35,040 nt of DNA from Prado023 sp964418695 (GTDB lineage Bacteria; Actinomycetota; Actinomycetes; S36-B12; CAIYMF01), in contig CAYQMN010000025.1 of NCBI GenBank assembly GCA_964418695.1, positions 1 through 35,040 of the forward strand. The letters run 5' to 3'. Within the stretch, counting starts at the first letter, position 1. Every line of letters begins with the position of its first letter. The position numbers and the translations under genes were made by a program. Below the pieces are notes generated by a model that saw only the letters and a list, made by a program, of their open reading frames with translations, had not been told where the DNA came from and searched no databases. This document shows, one piece after another, positions 1 to 7,053 of this stretch.

Positions 1-1
1 C

Positions 2-55
2 CGCCAACGGGCAGCTTCGTGGCCGTCTCCAGGCAGTTTCTCGTGACCGCCAACA
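2..55 (+). repeat. Left copy of a 54-bp inverted repeat at the window ends
   Basis: These 54 bases are identical to the reverse complement of 34987-35040; identity stops sharply at base 56. No coding or IS function is visible in this piece alone. The length is close to a common assembly k-mer (55), so it may be an assembly-graph overlap at a repeat and not a biological terminal repeat. Confidence 0.9.
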
Positions 56-70
56 CCCGGGTGCTGAAAC

Positions 71-473
71 CTGAGTTGGGTCACGGATCGTCGTTTCTGC
101 GGGCCAAAGGGCTGTGACCTGCGGTGATGTGTCGGTTTGGTGCTCGGTCAAGGCACNNNNNNNNNNNNNNNNNNNNNNNNNNNNNNNNNNNNNNNNNNNN
201 NNNNNNNNNNNNNNNNNNNNNNNNNNNNNNNNNNNNNNNNNNNNNNNNNNNNNNNNGTGGTGGCGTGGGTTCGGCGGGTGCGGACGGCCTCGGGGGCGAC
301 CGCGGTTCAGACCTGAGTTGGGTCACCGATCGTCGCTTCTGCAGGCCAAAGGGCTGTGACCTGCGGTGATGTGTCGGTTTGGTGCTCGGTCAAGGCACTA
401 ATCGGGGGTCCTAGGATCGGGTGGTGGCGTGGGTTCGGCGGGTGCGGACGGCCTCGGGGGCGACCGCGGTTCA
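71..473 (+). repeat. Duplicated left end of an IS1634-type element
   Basis: A block holding the 13-mer CTGAGTTGGGTCA and the next about 75 bases occurs at 71-156 and again at 313-397. A second block with the start of the transposase frame occurs at 257-310 and again at 420-473. The two copies lie on either side of the N gap. The 13-mer recurs inverted at 3154-3166, so it is probably the terminal inverted repeat of the IS. Either two element ends are truly in tandem, or the scaffold joins two contigs that each ended in this repeat. Confidence 0.7.
157..256. other. Assembly gap of 100 N
   Basis: Exactly 100 undetermined bases, the usual placeholder for a scaffold gap of unknown size. The flanking sequences are copies of one another, which explains why assembly failed here. 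True distances to the left of 256 are unknown. Confidence 0.99.
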
Positions 474-757
474 GATCGCCGAGTCCGTGGCCGGGCGCCG
501 GCGGATCGTGCGTCATGTCGGCTCAGCGCATGACGAGGTCGAGCTGGGCTTGCTGATGGCCGCGGCGCAGCGTCTGCTCCGCGACGACGCCCAGGGTGAG
601 CTGGATCTGGGCTTGTCGCTGCCGACCTTGCGGGCGGCGATGGTCCCCGCGCCGGCGGACACCTTGTTCCAGGAGCAGCAGGCGCCCTCGTGGGAGCGCC
701 CGGCGGTGGTGGCGGCGCCGCGGGTGCTGCGCACGTCCTCGGCGCTGCTGTATGACG
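421..757 (+). pseudogene. IS1634-type transposase, N-terminal fragment
   Basis: The translation begins with a VAWVRRVRTASGATAVQIAE-like start and continues with RRRIVRHVGSAHDEVELGLL. This is the typical N-terminal signature of IS1634-type (IS4-superfamily) transposases of actinobacteria. The frame is intact to the Tyr-Asp codons at 751-756 and is then cut by the IS3-family element at 758-2388. The same frame resumes at 2390 with YDVLAGVYADLGFDAVGDE. Joining the two halves at the shared 8 bp restores continuous coding, so this was one gene before the insertion. The catalytic part is missing downstream, so it cannot encode an active transposase. Confidence 0.8.
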
Positions 758-791
758 AGGCGTTTCTGAGTAAATTGACCAGTTCGCGGGT

Positions 792-1943
792 TTAAATACC
801 CTCACTGGTGCTTGGTTCGGTGTCTTGATTCTGTCGTGTTTGTCGTCGTGTGGCAATGCGTTGGGCTCGTGCTCGTTTCAGTCCTTCCTGTCGGGCTTTG
901 CGGATGGCCGGGCCGCGGCCGTGGTGCTCGTCGGCGGGGGTGACGTAGCCGATGGCCTCGTGGAGGCGGACCTCGTTGTAGTGGTCGCGGAGGTGATCGA
1001 GCTCGACGCGCAGCACGGCGGGGTCGTCGATGGTGTCCAGGTGCGGGTGCTCGGTCTTCAGGTGCCCGAAGAAGGACTCGATCCAGGCCTGGTCGTTCGG
1101 AGTCCCGGGTCGGCCGAAGTGCTGGCCGATGCGGGCTGCGGCCATGAACTTCGCGGTCGCACTCGAGGTCATCTGGGGCCCGTTGTCGGAGACCGCGAGC
1201 AGCACTGGGACCGCGCCAGCGCCGTCCTGGTGGCCGGTGATGTGCTCGTAGTCGGGGTCGGGGACGTGCCCGCTGGCCAGCTCGGCGGCGAAGCCGGCGT
1301 CATCGAGCAGCCAGGCCTTGCCGTCGACGGTCAGGGCGTCGATGAACGCGGTCTCGACCTGCACGGAGGTCTCTTCCGGGGACAGGTTCAACGCCAGGCA
1401 GTACTTCGAGACCACATCGACAACCGCGATCGCGCACCAGCCGTGCAGGCCCGAGAAGTGCGTGAAGTCGTAGACCCAGACAACGCCGGGCACCAGCTCG
1501 GCCCAGTCGGGGAACGGGGTGCGTTCGCGTGGGGCGGACCGGGGCAGGCCCGGCAGGCGCACCCCGGCCTCGGTGAGCACGCGCAGCACGCTGGACTCGG
1601 ACACGAACACCAGGTCCAGGCGTGAGCCGCGGTGGGCGAGCTTGCGGTGCGACAGATCGACCTGCTCCCACTGCTTGGCCAAGGCCACGATCGCCTCCTT
1701 CTCCCAGTCCAGCAACGCATGCAGCACCTCACCTGCCACCGGGCCGGCCGGGGTGTCATCAAGGCCACGCCCGCTGTCCCGGTGCGCGCGCCAAAGCAGC
1801 AGGCGGGCATGGTTGATCCCGAGCCAGCGAGCCGCCTGACGCAGCGAGAACCCCTCACCGATCGCGTCATCGACCAGTCCGAGCAGCCCTGTCTTGACCG
1901 GACCAGCGACACGGACAGGGACCGGTCCGGCGTTCAGTCCCAT
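792..1943 (-). CDS. IS3-family transposase OrfB (DDE catalytic subunit)
   Basis: This encodes 383 residues with a retroviral-integrase-type (rve) core. The catalytic triad is visible as the Asp in WVYDFTHFSG, the Asp in AVSDNGPQMTS and the Glu in WIESFFGHLKTE, with the usual IS3 spacing between the second Asp and the Glu. The N-terminal part carries a helix-turn-helix-like stretch (FSLRQAARWLGI). The start overlaps the end of orfA by 10 bases in a different frame. In this family that arrangement normally yields the OrfAB transposase by programmed -1 frameshifting, and the overlap here contains an A-rich run (GGAAAAGAAGG) that could serve as the slip site. No internal stop is seen. It is likely functional, cutting and inserting its own element. 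Confidence 0.9.
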   Translation of the reverse strand: MGLNAGPVPVRVAGPVKTGLLGLVDDAIGEGFSLRQAARWLGINHARLLLWRAHRDSGRGLDDTPAGPVAGEVLHALLDWEKEAIVALAKQWEQVDLSHRKLAHRGSRLDLVFVSESSVLRVLTEAGVRLPGLPRSAPRERTPFPDWAELVPGVVWVYDFTHFSGLHGWCAIAVVDVVSKYCLALNLSPEETSVQVETAFIDALTVDGKAWLLDDAGFAAELASGHVPDPDYEHITGHQDGAGAVPVLLAVSDNGPQMTSSATAKFMAAARIGQHFGRPGTPNDQAWIESFFGHLKTEHPHLDTIDDPAVLRVELDHLRDHYNEVRLHEAIGYVTPADEHHGRGPAIRKARQEGLKRARAQRIATRRQTRQNQDTEPSTSEGI

Positions 1944-2299
1944 CCTTCTTTTCCCTCGATCAGGTGCAGCCGCATCGCCTGCTCGGCGATCGTGCGCTCC
2001 AACCGGGCGATCCGCTCCTTGGCCTCGGCCAGCTCGACCGCCTCCGAGGAAGCCCCACGCGGCCGACCCGGCACCGCCGCAGCCAACGCCTCGATCGCCC
2101 CCGCCTTCGCGGTCCGGCAGATCGACTGGATCGTTGACCGGTCGATCCGGTACTTCTCGGCGATCTCACGCTGGGTCGCCGAGGAGGTCAACACCGCGGT
2201 GAACACCTCGTACTTCTGTGACGGCGCCAACCTCGTACGCGGCTTCCTCGCCCGAGACGCACCGGTCGAACCGGTCGCCGTAGCCTTCTTCTCACTCAT
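1934..2299 (-). CDS. IS3-family OrfA (HTH DNA-binding subunit)
   Basis: This encodes 121 residues. A helix-turn-helix of the IS3/IS911 OrfA type is seen in QREIAEKYRIDRSTIQSICR. It is followed by a C-terminal heptad-like segment (AEAKERIARLERTIAEQAMR) that fits the leucine-zipper coiled coil through which OrfA and OrfAB multimerise. The N-terminus is rich in Lys, Arg and Ala. It lies upstream of orfB in the same leftward unit and overlaps it by 10 bp. OrfA alone usually binds the terminal repeats and regulates transposition. The start at 2299 is ATG; a GAGTGTTC stretch just upstream gives only a weak ribosome-binding site. Confidence 0.87.
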   Translation of the reverse strand: MSEKKATATGSTGASRARKPRTRLAPSQKYEVFTAVLTSSATQREIAEKYRIDRSTIQSICRTAKAGAIEALAAAVPGRPRGASSEAVELAEAKERIARLERTIAEQAMRLHLIEGKEGWD

Positions 2300-2388
2300 C
2301 TGAACACTCCTGTTGCTGGCAGGTACTCAACCAGCCCGAGTGAGGGCAATTAGAACCGGCAACTGGTCAGCGAACTCAGACGCGCAAC

Positions 2389-2560
2389 GTATGACGTGCT
2401 GGCCGGGGTGTATGCCGACCTCGGCTTCGACGCGGTGGGTGACGAGGGGTTCCGGGACCTGGTGATCGCGCGAGTGGTCGAGCCCACGTCGCTGCTGGAC
2501 GTCGACCGGGTCCTGGCCGATCTCGGGCGGGTCGCGGCGAGCCTGTCGACGCGCAAGCGT
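2389..2560 (+). pseudogene. IS1634-type transposase, internal fragment
   Basis: This is the continuation of the fragment at 421-757, beyond the IS3-family insertion. It reads YDVLAGVYADLGFDAVGDEGF, then RDLVIARVVEPTSLLDVDRV, a stretch conserved in IS1634-type transposases just before the catalytic region. Similarity ends around 2555-2562, where antisense IS110 coding begins. The DDE portion is absent, so the gene is dead. Confidence 0.75.
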
Positions 2561-2879
2561 GCAGCGCGTCGCGGGCGTCGGTCTTCACCCGGTCACCTGC
2601 CGGACGGGTGAGCTTGCTCGGTGCGGCGACCTGACAGCGGATCCCCGCCGCAGTCAAGTGCCGGTACAGCCCGAACCCGGTCGGGCCGGCTTCGTAGACC
2701 ACCGCCACCGGGCCAGGCAGATCGACGATCCAGGAACGGATGTGATCCGAGGACGGGGTCAGCGTGGCCCGGACGAGCTCGCCGGTCACGCCGTCGATCG
2801 CCGCAGCCGCGACCGATCGCGCGTGAACGTCAAGACCCACACTCGTACGCTCAGTGAACACCGGGGCCTCCCTACACAT
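2560..2879 (-). pseudogene. IS110-family transposase, N-terminal fragment
   Basis: Read leftward, the frame gives TSVGLDVHARSVAAAAIDG, then AVVYEAGPTGFGLYRHL and DRVKTDARDALHA. These are the DEDD (RuvC-like) N-terminal motifs of IS110 transposases: the Asp in GLDVH, the Glu in YEAGPTG and the Asp pair in KTDARDA. The match stops abruptly after DALHA, where a full protein would continue with a Leu-Ala-Arg-Leu-Leu-type segment for about 250 more residues including the Tnp20 domain with the catalytic Ser. The element is therefore 3'-truncated against the IS1634-type fragment. The start could be ATG at 2879 or the GTG a few codons in, which gives a VFTERTS start. Confidence 0.82.
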
Positions 2880-2955
2880 GTCGGATAGGCCGAGCAGGTC
2901 CCTCCTGCTCGGTAACCCACGAATCTGTGTCAGCGAGGCCCCGGACCACAACCCC

Positions 2956-3091
2956 CCGGCGTTCCTCGATCACCGGCGACCTGCCGGTGCGCCCGAGGGG
3001 TCAACGTGGAGCACGCGCAGCGCAGCGAGCATGAACGACGTTGACACCGACCAAGCGCCGGCACACCATCATCGACAACGAGGAACGCCGG
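2956..3091 (-). ncRNA. Candidate IS110 bridge-RNA region (structured leader)
   Basis: The non-coding leader of the IS110 fragment contains a perfect 13-bp inverted repeat, CCGGCGTTCCTCG at 2956-2968 and its complement at 3079-3091. Inside it is a perfect hairpin, CACCGGC/GCCGGTG at 2971-2989. IS110-group elements encode a structured bridge RNA in the non-coding end upstream of the transposase, which is the position seen here. Assignment rests on position and pairing only; no loop-to-target match was checked, and strand is inferred from the transposase. Confidence 0.35.
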
Positions 3092-3153
3092 ACCCCCGGT
3101 CCACCCTCTCCGACCCCAGAGCAGCGAGTCACCCCCATACCGTCTAAGCCCTT

Positions 3154-3166
3154 TGACCCAACTCAG
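3154..3166 (-). repeat. Right terminal inverted repeat of the IS1634-type element
   Basis: TGACCCAACTCAG is the exact reverse complement of the 13-mer at 71-83 and 313-325. It marks the right edge of the nested IS block. No target-site duplication is obvious around the outer ends. Confidence 0.6.
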
Positions 3167-3215
3167 GTCAGACGGTGCGGGTAAGGAACTACGCTCAGCG
3201 TGAGAGTGCCGTCGC

Positions 3216-3590
3216 TCATTGGTCGTAACGTAGATCTGCGCCACGCCTATGGGCGCTTCGCAGAGTCAGAACCAGTTCTACGATCGCCAGACACAGAACG
3301 ACCAGTGTTATCGGATATGCGAATACAACGGGGCTCGCTGCCACCAGCAGCAAGGCAACTACAATGCGCCCGGCAGATGCGTGCCGTCGATTCCCAAACC
3401 ACAGGGAACCGCCGAGGGTTGCGGCTGATGCTAGAACAACCATCCAGGCCGAGCCGCTGCTCCAGCCATCTGAGTGGATTTGTTGCACCGTGTTGAGCCA
3501 GCCTAGGACGACGCTGAGGGCGAGGAAGATGGCCTCAACGTTTCTGAGAGCAACCATGCGCGACGTTAGTGCGCTCGATTGTACGGACAT
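3216..3590 (-). CDS. Small integral membrane protein, unknown function
   Basis: This encodes 124 residues with about four hydrophobic segments (roughly residues 18-36, 46-64, 73-90 and 92-110) and a short basic C-terminal tail (SAHRRGADLRYDQ). No family is recognised. The ATG at 3590 follows the stop of the upstream lipoprotein gene by four bases (TGA-GATC-ATG). A GAAGGA ribosome-binding site lies inside the end of that gene, so the two are almost certainly co-transcribed. It is the last gene of a three-gene unit of exported or membrane products, with the IS block just downstream. Confidence 0.7.
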   Translation of the reverse strand: MSVQSSALTSRMVALRNVEAIFLALSVVLGWLNTVQQIHSDGWSSGSAWMVVLASAATLGGSLWFGNRRHASAGRIVVALLLVAASPVVFAYPITLVVLCLAIVELVLTLRSAHRRGADLRYDQ

Positions 3591-3594
3591 GATC

Positions 3595-4467
3595 TCAGTC
3601 CTTCACGCTTGAGAGGATGGTCTGCCACTCCGACGGAGTGGCAGACCGGACATCACGGGAAGCGGTCGCTTCGAGTGCAGATAGTCCGGTCGTGCGAATC
3701 ATCTTGACTATGCCCGATGTTGCCCAGACATCCAGGGTGGCCTTGGCGACTGGTTCGTCGTCAGCAGCGTTCAGGTTCGGAAACGTGTATGTGTGATGGT
3801 CGGCCTCCGGTGTCTCATGGGACCCGAACCACCAATCGAGAACCCGTAGATCTGAACTGGCTCCTTCGTAGGCGCCGATCACGATGGATACCTGGTCTTC
3901 GGTGGCGGAATCTACCTCGTCCTTGGTATATGAGACGGCGTAGCCGGGACGCTGAGTCGCGATGGGCAATGATCCGATGCCCGGAATGGTGGCAGCAGAT
4001 TGGTGGGCGATGGTCCGGGAATTGGCGAGGGCTTCGACGAGCTGGTGGGGGGTCTTCTGGGCAAGTTCGCGAAGGTCGTGGCTAGACATCCGCCGGCTCG
4101 CGAGCACCAAGTCATCGCTTTGGCCATCCACGAAGAATCCCTCCAAGCCACCGGGGCCTACATGCACCGACTGAGGCGCTGCCTGCCCTGGGTTCTGAGA
4201 CGTGATCCTGAAGATCCCTAGGTCGATGTCGTCCGTCTCTGGCATCTGGTACAGAGTGAAGGAGTACGCAGCTCCCGACTGCTCGCCCGATGAAGGGAAT
4301 CCCACTGCTCCATTGAGAGAGAAGCCCGCGATGGGAGAGCCCAGCACCATTGGCTCCAATCGAACCTCAACCTCTGATGCTGGGCTCTCTGCCTCACCGA
4401 CTGGACCGCCGCAAGCAGCCAATAGCAGGGTGACTGCTACGAAGGCGGCGGTAAGCGAGCGGTTCAT
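3595..4467 (-). CDS. Lipoprotein, unknown function
   Basis: This encodes 290 residues. The N-terminus MNRSLTAAFVAVTLLLAACG is a clear lipoprotein signal peptide with lipobox LAAC, so the mature protein starts at Cys19 and is anchored on the outer face of the membrane. The remainder is soluble and acidic, with motifs such as YTFPNLNAADDEPVAKATLD near residue 220 and a Trp-rich VLDWWFGSHE. No domain family is recognised. It starts 9 bp after the stop of the secreted-protein gene and ends 4 bp before the membrane-protein gene, giving a compact three-gene operon. The absence of ABC or enzyme motifs argues against a substrate-binding protein of the usual type. Confidence 0.75.
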   Translation of the reverse strand: MNRSLTAAFVAVTLLLAACGGPVGEAESPASEVEVRLEPMVLGSPIAGFSLNGAVGFPSSGEQSGAAYSFTLYQMPETDDIDLGIFRITSQNPGQAAPQSVHVGPGGLEGFFVDGQSDDLVLASRRMSSHDLRELAQKTPHQLVEALANSRTIAHQSAATIPGIGSLPIATQRPGYAVSYTKDEVDSATEDQVSIVIGAYEGASSDLRVLDWWFGSHETPEADHHTYTFPNLNAADDEPVAKATLDVWATSGIVKMIRTTGLSALEATASRDVRSATPSEWQTILSSVKD

Positions 4468-4476
4468 AGGGTGGAC

Positions 4477-5247
4477 CTACCACGCAGCCCGGTTCAGGTC
4501 CGCCTTCTTCGCCGTGGCCATGTGAGTGGCACTGCACGTCCGGGACTGGGTGAAGTACGCGTTGTACCCACCTCCTGGGCTCGACTTCAGGGTGGTGTAC
4601 AAGGTGTAGTTCCGCCCCGGCTGGATGTTGCACCACAGGAAGTCACTGTGGAATGAGCCGTGTCCGTCGGCGTAGGCAGCGGTCGACGTCCACGAGCTGT
4701 CGTAGCCGTCGCTGACCGGAGTGCTGGCATGGTTCCAGGAGGTGCCTGTCGCGGAGTTCATCCACCAGCCGCTCATGAACTTGGTCTTGCCGGTGGCCGT
4801 GTCCCAGTTCCTGTCGTGTCCATAGCGGTAACGGCCGATGTCGATGTTGACGACATCCTGCAGCGTCTGCGAGCCGTGGATGACATTCCCGAACGTCGTG
4901 CCGGCAGCTGCCATGATCCCGCCGGATCGACTGGCACCAGAACTGCTCGTCGTCGGCTTGTCCACGGTCAGTTGGCAGTTCGCACCCACCCTCCACGATG
5001 ACTCGTGCACGACGTCGAAGTCGACGAGATCGGCCCCGGTCTCCCGTGGAGTCGCAACACTGCACTGAGTGCTTGTCTGGGTTGCATCCGAGGAGTCCTT
5101 GGGTTGCGCTTGCGCTGGAGTTGCTGTGAGGGCGCACGCAAGGGCCAACAGCGTCAGGGATGCTGCCCTCCCATAGTGCTTGGGTTGAATTGCCGGAACA
5201 GCGTCCGTGCGGCCGATTTTCGGGCGCAGGCGATCGCGGATGTTCAG
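4477..5247 (-). CDS. Secreted protein, unknown function (probable CTG start)
   Basis: The mature part has aromatic- and Gly-rich stretches (DIGRYRYGHDRNWDTATGK, FMSGWWMNSATGTSW) and four Cys residues (in TQCSV, GANCQ, LWCNI and SRTCSA) that could form two disulfides. No family is recognised. ATG and GTG starts in frame are lacking. A CTG at 5247 follows GGAGGACAAC, a good ribosome-binding site, and gives a basic n-region (NIRDRLRPKIGR), a hydrophobic core (SLTLLALACALTA) and a TPAQAQ cleavage site. Starting at the TTG near 5148 would remove most of the signal peptide. Thus 257 codons from CTG is preferred, though unusual. A TACAGT -10-like hexamer lies at 5286-5291. It heads the operon with the lipoprotein and membrane-protein genes. 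Confidence 0.65.
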   Translation of the reverse strand: MNIRDRLRPKIGRTDAVPAIQPKHYGRAASLTLLALACALTATPAQAQPKDSSDATQTSTQCSVATPRETGADLVDFDVVHESSWRVGANCQLTVDKPTTSSSGASRSGGIMAAAGTTFGNVIHGSQTLQDVVNIDIGRYRYGHDRNWDTATGKTKFMSGWWMNSATGTSWNHASTPVSDGYDSSWTSTAAYADGHGSFHSDFLWCNIQPGRNYTLYTTLKSSPGGGYNAYFTQSRTCSATHMATAKKADLNRAAW

Positions 5248-5399
5248 GTTGTCCTCCGTCTATGCGGCTGGACTTCCGCGTGGTCACTGTAACCGAGATC
5301 ACAGCCTCTTCTGCACCGGGGGTCCACACCAGGTGACGGAATCTGGTATGGAACCTATGTGTGCCGGCACATCCGGCCGGCCTGGCTTGCCTCAGAACT

Positions 5400-5627
5400 T
5401 CAAAGACCAACGAGGACGATCCGGCTCTCGGCGATGGCGATCCCGCTGAGAGGGGTTCCGGGGTAGAGGTTGCGCCGGGCTTGGCGGCCGGCAAACAGCA
5501 TGAGCACGATCGGGCCTAGGGTCGCGATCACGACCAACACCAGAAGCACGCGCAGGGCGACGTGCCGGTGGTGCCTTGGTGGAGGGGGCGCCCAGGGGTG
5601 AGGTCGCCGCGGTCGTGGCGTACCCAC
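5400..5627 (-). CDS. Possible small single-span membrane protein
   Basis: A 75-residue frame starts at GTG 5627 with a Pro/Arg/His-rich cytoplasmic part. It continues with one strong membrane segment (VLLVLVVIATLGPIVLMLFA) and ends in a short tail containing NLYPGTPLSGIAIAESRI. The membrane segment and balanced tail make random occurrence less likely. No clear ribosome-binding site is seen, and an internal GTG could also be the start. No family is recognised. Confidence 0.35.
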   Translation of the reverse strand: MGTPRPRRPHPWAPPPPRHHRHVALRVLLVLVVIATLGPIVLMLFAGRQARRNLYPGTPLSGIAIAESRIVLVGL

Positions 5628-5666
5628 AGCAGCCCTGTGAGGGTGCCGGCCGGGTGAGTTGGTCGG

Positions 5667-5999
5667 ATGGTCACAGTGCGCCGCCGGAGGCGGCGTCGGG
5701 TCCATGTCGGCTCGGCCGCCCACCTCGCCCGCCCGTCCCAGGTCGCCGCCCGGCTGCCGAAGGCGCTGATCCACCGCAACGAGCCGGGCGAGCCGATCCA
5801 CTCGCTGCTCGCCGACCTGGACCGCGAGTGGGAGCGGGCCGCGCCGCAGGGCGTGTTCGGCCCGCGGCAGCGCTGGATCGCGACCGCGCGGGGGCTGCGC
5901 GAGGCCGGCTGGCCGCTGGGCGACGGACCGGCGCGGTGGCGGCTCGGCGAGCTCACCGTCGCCTGGTCGGTGGTCGCGCCCGGCCCGGCTGGAGTCTGA
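5667..5999 (+). CDS. Conserved-looking hypothetical protein, 110 aa
   Basis: The frame starts with ATG and a very basic segment (RRRRRRR region, residues 5-11). It continues as a soluble, charged protein with WERAAPQGVFGPRQRW and WPLGDGPARWRLGELTVAW. Third codon positions are almost all G or C, as in neighbouring real genes. No membrane segment or signal peptide is visible and no family is recognised. It is the only rightward gene between leftward neighbours and stands alone. The true start may lie a few codons further in, because the poly-Arg stretch is odd. Confidence 0.55.
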   Translation: MVTVRRRRRRRVHVGSAAHLARPSQVAARLPKALIHRNEPGEPIHSLLADLDREWERAAPQGVFGPRQRWIATARGLREAGWPLGDGPARWRLGELTVAWSVVAPGPAGV

Positions 6000-6091
6000 C
6001 GCGGAGGCCGGCGAACGTCCGCGCACCTCGCCCGGCCGCACCGGCCAGGAGCCCGGCTGCACGTTCGCGCACGGTCGCTCCCGGTCCTGCC

Positions 6092-6133
6092 CCCGCACCC
6101 CGCAGCCCGCACCCCGCACCCCGCACCCCGCAC
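6092..6133 (+). repeat. Heptanucleotide tandem repeat (CCCGCAC)6
   Basis: Six adjoining copies of CCCGCAC, one of them with a final G, lie in the non-coding stretch between the 110-aa gene and the gpmA terminator. It looks like a simple-sequence array prone to slippage; no function is suggested. Confidence 0.85.
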
Positions 6134-6171
6134 CCGGTCCTGTCCCGCTCCCGGCTTGCCTCCGGAACATG

Positions 6172-6209
6172 CGTCAGGGCCCGAGCGCCGTGGCGCCCGA
6201 GCCCTGACG
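6172..6209 (-). terminator. Terminator hairpin of gpmA
   Basis: Two 18-base arms (6172-6189 and 6192-6209) pair with two mismatches across a two-base loop, 11 bases after the gpmA stop codon. There is no U-tract, which is common in high-GC actinobacteria. Confidence 0.7.
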
Positions 6210-6220
6210 AACAAGTCGAG

Positions 6221-6967
6221 CTACTTGCCCTGGTTGGCCACCGCCGCCGCCGCGGCCGCGGCAGCCTCGGGATCCACGTACTCGCCGCCGATCACCGTGG
6301 GCCGCAGGTTCTCGTCGAGCTCGTAGACCAGCGGGATCCCGGTCGGGATGTTGAGCTTGATGACGGCCTCGTCGCTCATCCCGTCCAGGTGCTTGACCAG
6401 CCCGCGCAGCGAGTTGCCGTGCGCACCGATGAGGACCGTCTTGCCGTTGCGCAGGTCGGGGACGATCCCGTCGTACCAGTAGGGCAGCATCCGGGCCACG
6501 ACGTCCTTGAGGCACTCGGCCGCGGGCCGGATCTCCGGGGCCAGGTCGGCGTAGCGCGGGTCGTGGGTCTGCGCGTGCGGGTCCTCGGGATCGATGTCCG
6601 GCGGCGGCACGTCGTACGAGCGACGCCACTCGGTGAACTTCTCCTCGCCGTACTTCTGCAGGGTCTCCTTCTTGTCCTTGCCCTGCAGCGCGCCGTAGTG
6701 ACGCTCGTTGAGCCGCCACGAGCGGCGCACCGGGATCCAGTGCCGCTCGCAGTTCTCCAGCGCGATCTGGCTGGTGCGGATGGCGCGCTTCTGCAGCGAC
6801 GTATGCGCGACGTCGGGCAGCAACCCCTTCTCGGCGAGCATCTGGCCGCCGCGGGCGGCCTCGGCCTCACCCTTCGCGGTCAGGTTCACGTCCACCCAGC
6901 CGGTGAACAGGTTCAGGGCGTTCCATTCGCTCTCGCCATGACGGAGCAGGATCAGCGTGTACGTCAT
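6221..6967 (-). CDS. gpmA: 2,3-bisphosphoglycerate-dependent phosphoglycerate mutase
   Basis: It interconverts 3- and 2-phosphoglycerate in glycolysis and gluconeogenesis in the cytosol. The 248 residues match the family's usual length. The phosphohistidine motif LLRHGESEWN is at residues 7-16 (His10). It is followed by FTGWVDVNLTAKGEAEA, the substrate-contact segment ERHYGALQGKDK and the second catalytic His in LIGAHGNSLRG. The C-terminus ends in an Ala-rich run followed by NQGK. ATG 6967 places the phosphohistidine motif at the standard distance; an in-frame ATG two codons upstream is also possible. It is transcribed alone leftward and ends in a strong hairpin. Confidence 0.96.
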   Translation of the reverse strand: MTYTLILLRHGESEWNALNLFTGWVDVNLTAKGEAEAARGGQMLAEKGLLPDVAHTSLQKRAIRTSQIALENCERHWIPVRRSWRLNERHYGALQGKDKKETLQKYGEEKFTEWRRSYDVPPPDIDPEDPHAQTHDPRYADLAPEIRPAAECLKDVVARMLPYWYDGIVPDLRNGKTVLIGAHGNSLRGLVKHLDGMSDEAVIKLNIPTGIPLVYELDENLRPTVIGGEYVDPEAAAAAAAAVANQGK

Positions 6968-7053
6968 GGCGCACATACTGGCCCAGCGAGGCGGTCCGAG
7001 GCTCGGCGACGATCGGCCGGGCCGCGGGCGACGATCGGGCGGGCCAGGCGCGG

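Larger units (their letters stand above)
758..2388 (-). mobile_element. Complete IS3-family insertion sequence with 8-bp target duplication
   Basis: This 1631-bp element holds orfA and orfB in the usual overlapping IS3 arrangement, transcribed leftward. Its ends are imperfect inverted repeats of about 50 bp: blocks such as TCTGAGT, TGACCAGTT and GCCCTCACT (left variant ACCCTCACT) recur inverted at both ends in the same order and spacing. The outermost boundary is set by the direct repeat GTATGACG, present at 750-757 and 2389-2396. Removing one copy plus the element rejoins the interrupted IS1634-type transposase frame. IS3 elements usually duplicate 3-5 bp, so 8 bp is long and the exact tips carry some uncertainty. 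Both ORFs look intact. Confidence 0.8.

Noticed and set aside
4643..5494. Longer minus-strand frame overlapping the secreted-protein gene
   Set aside because: Out of frame with the signal peptide and Cys-bearing protein, with a composition full of Arg and Pro typical of a shadow frame.
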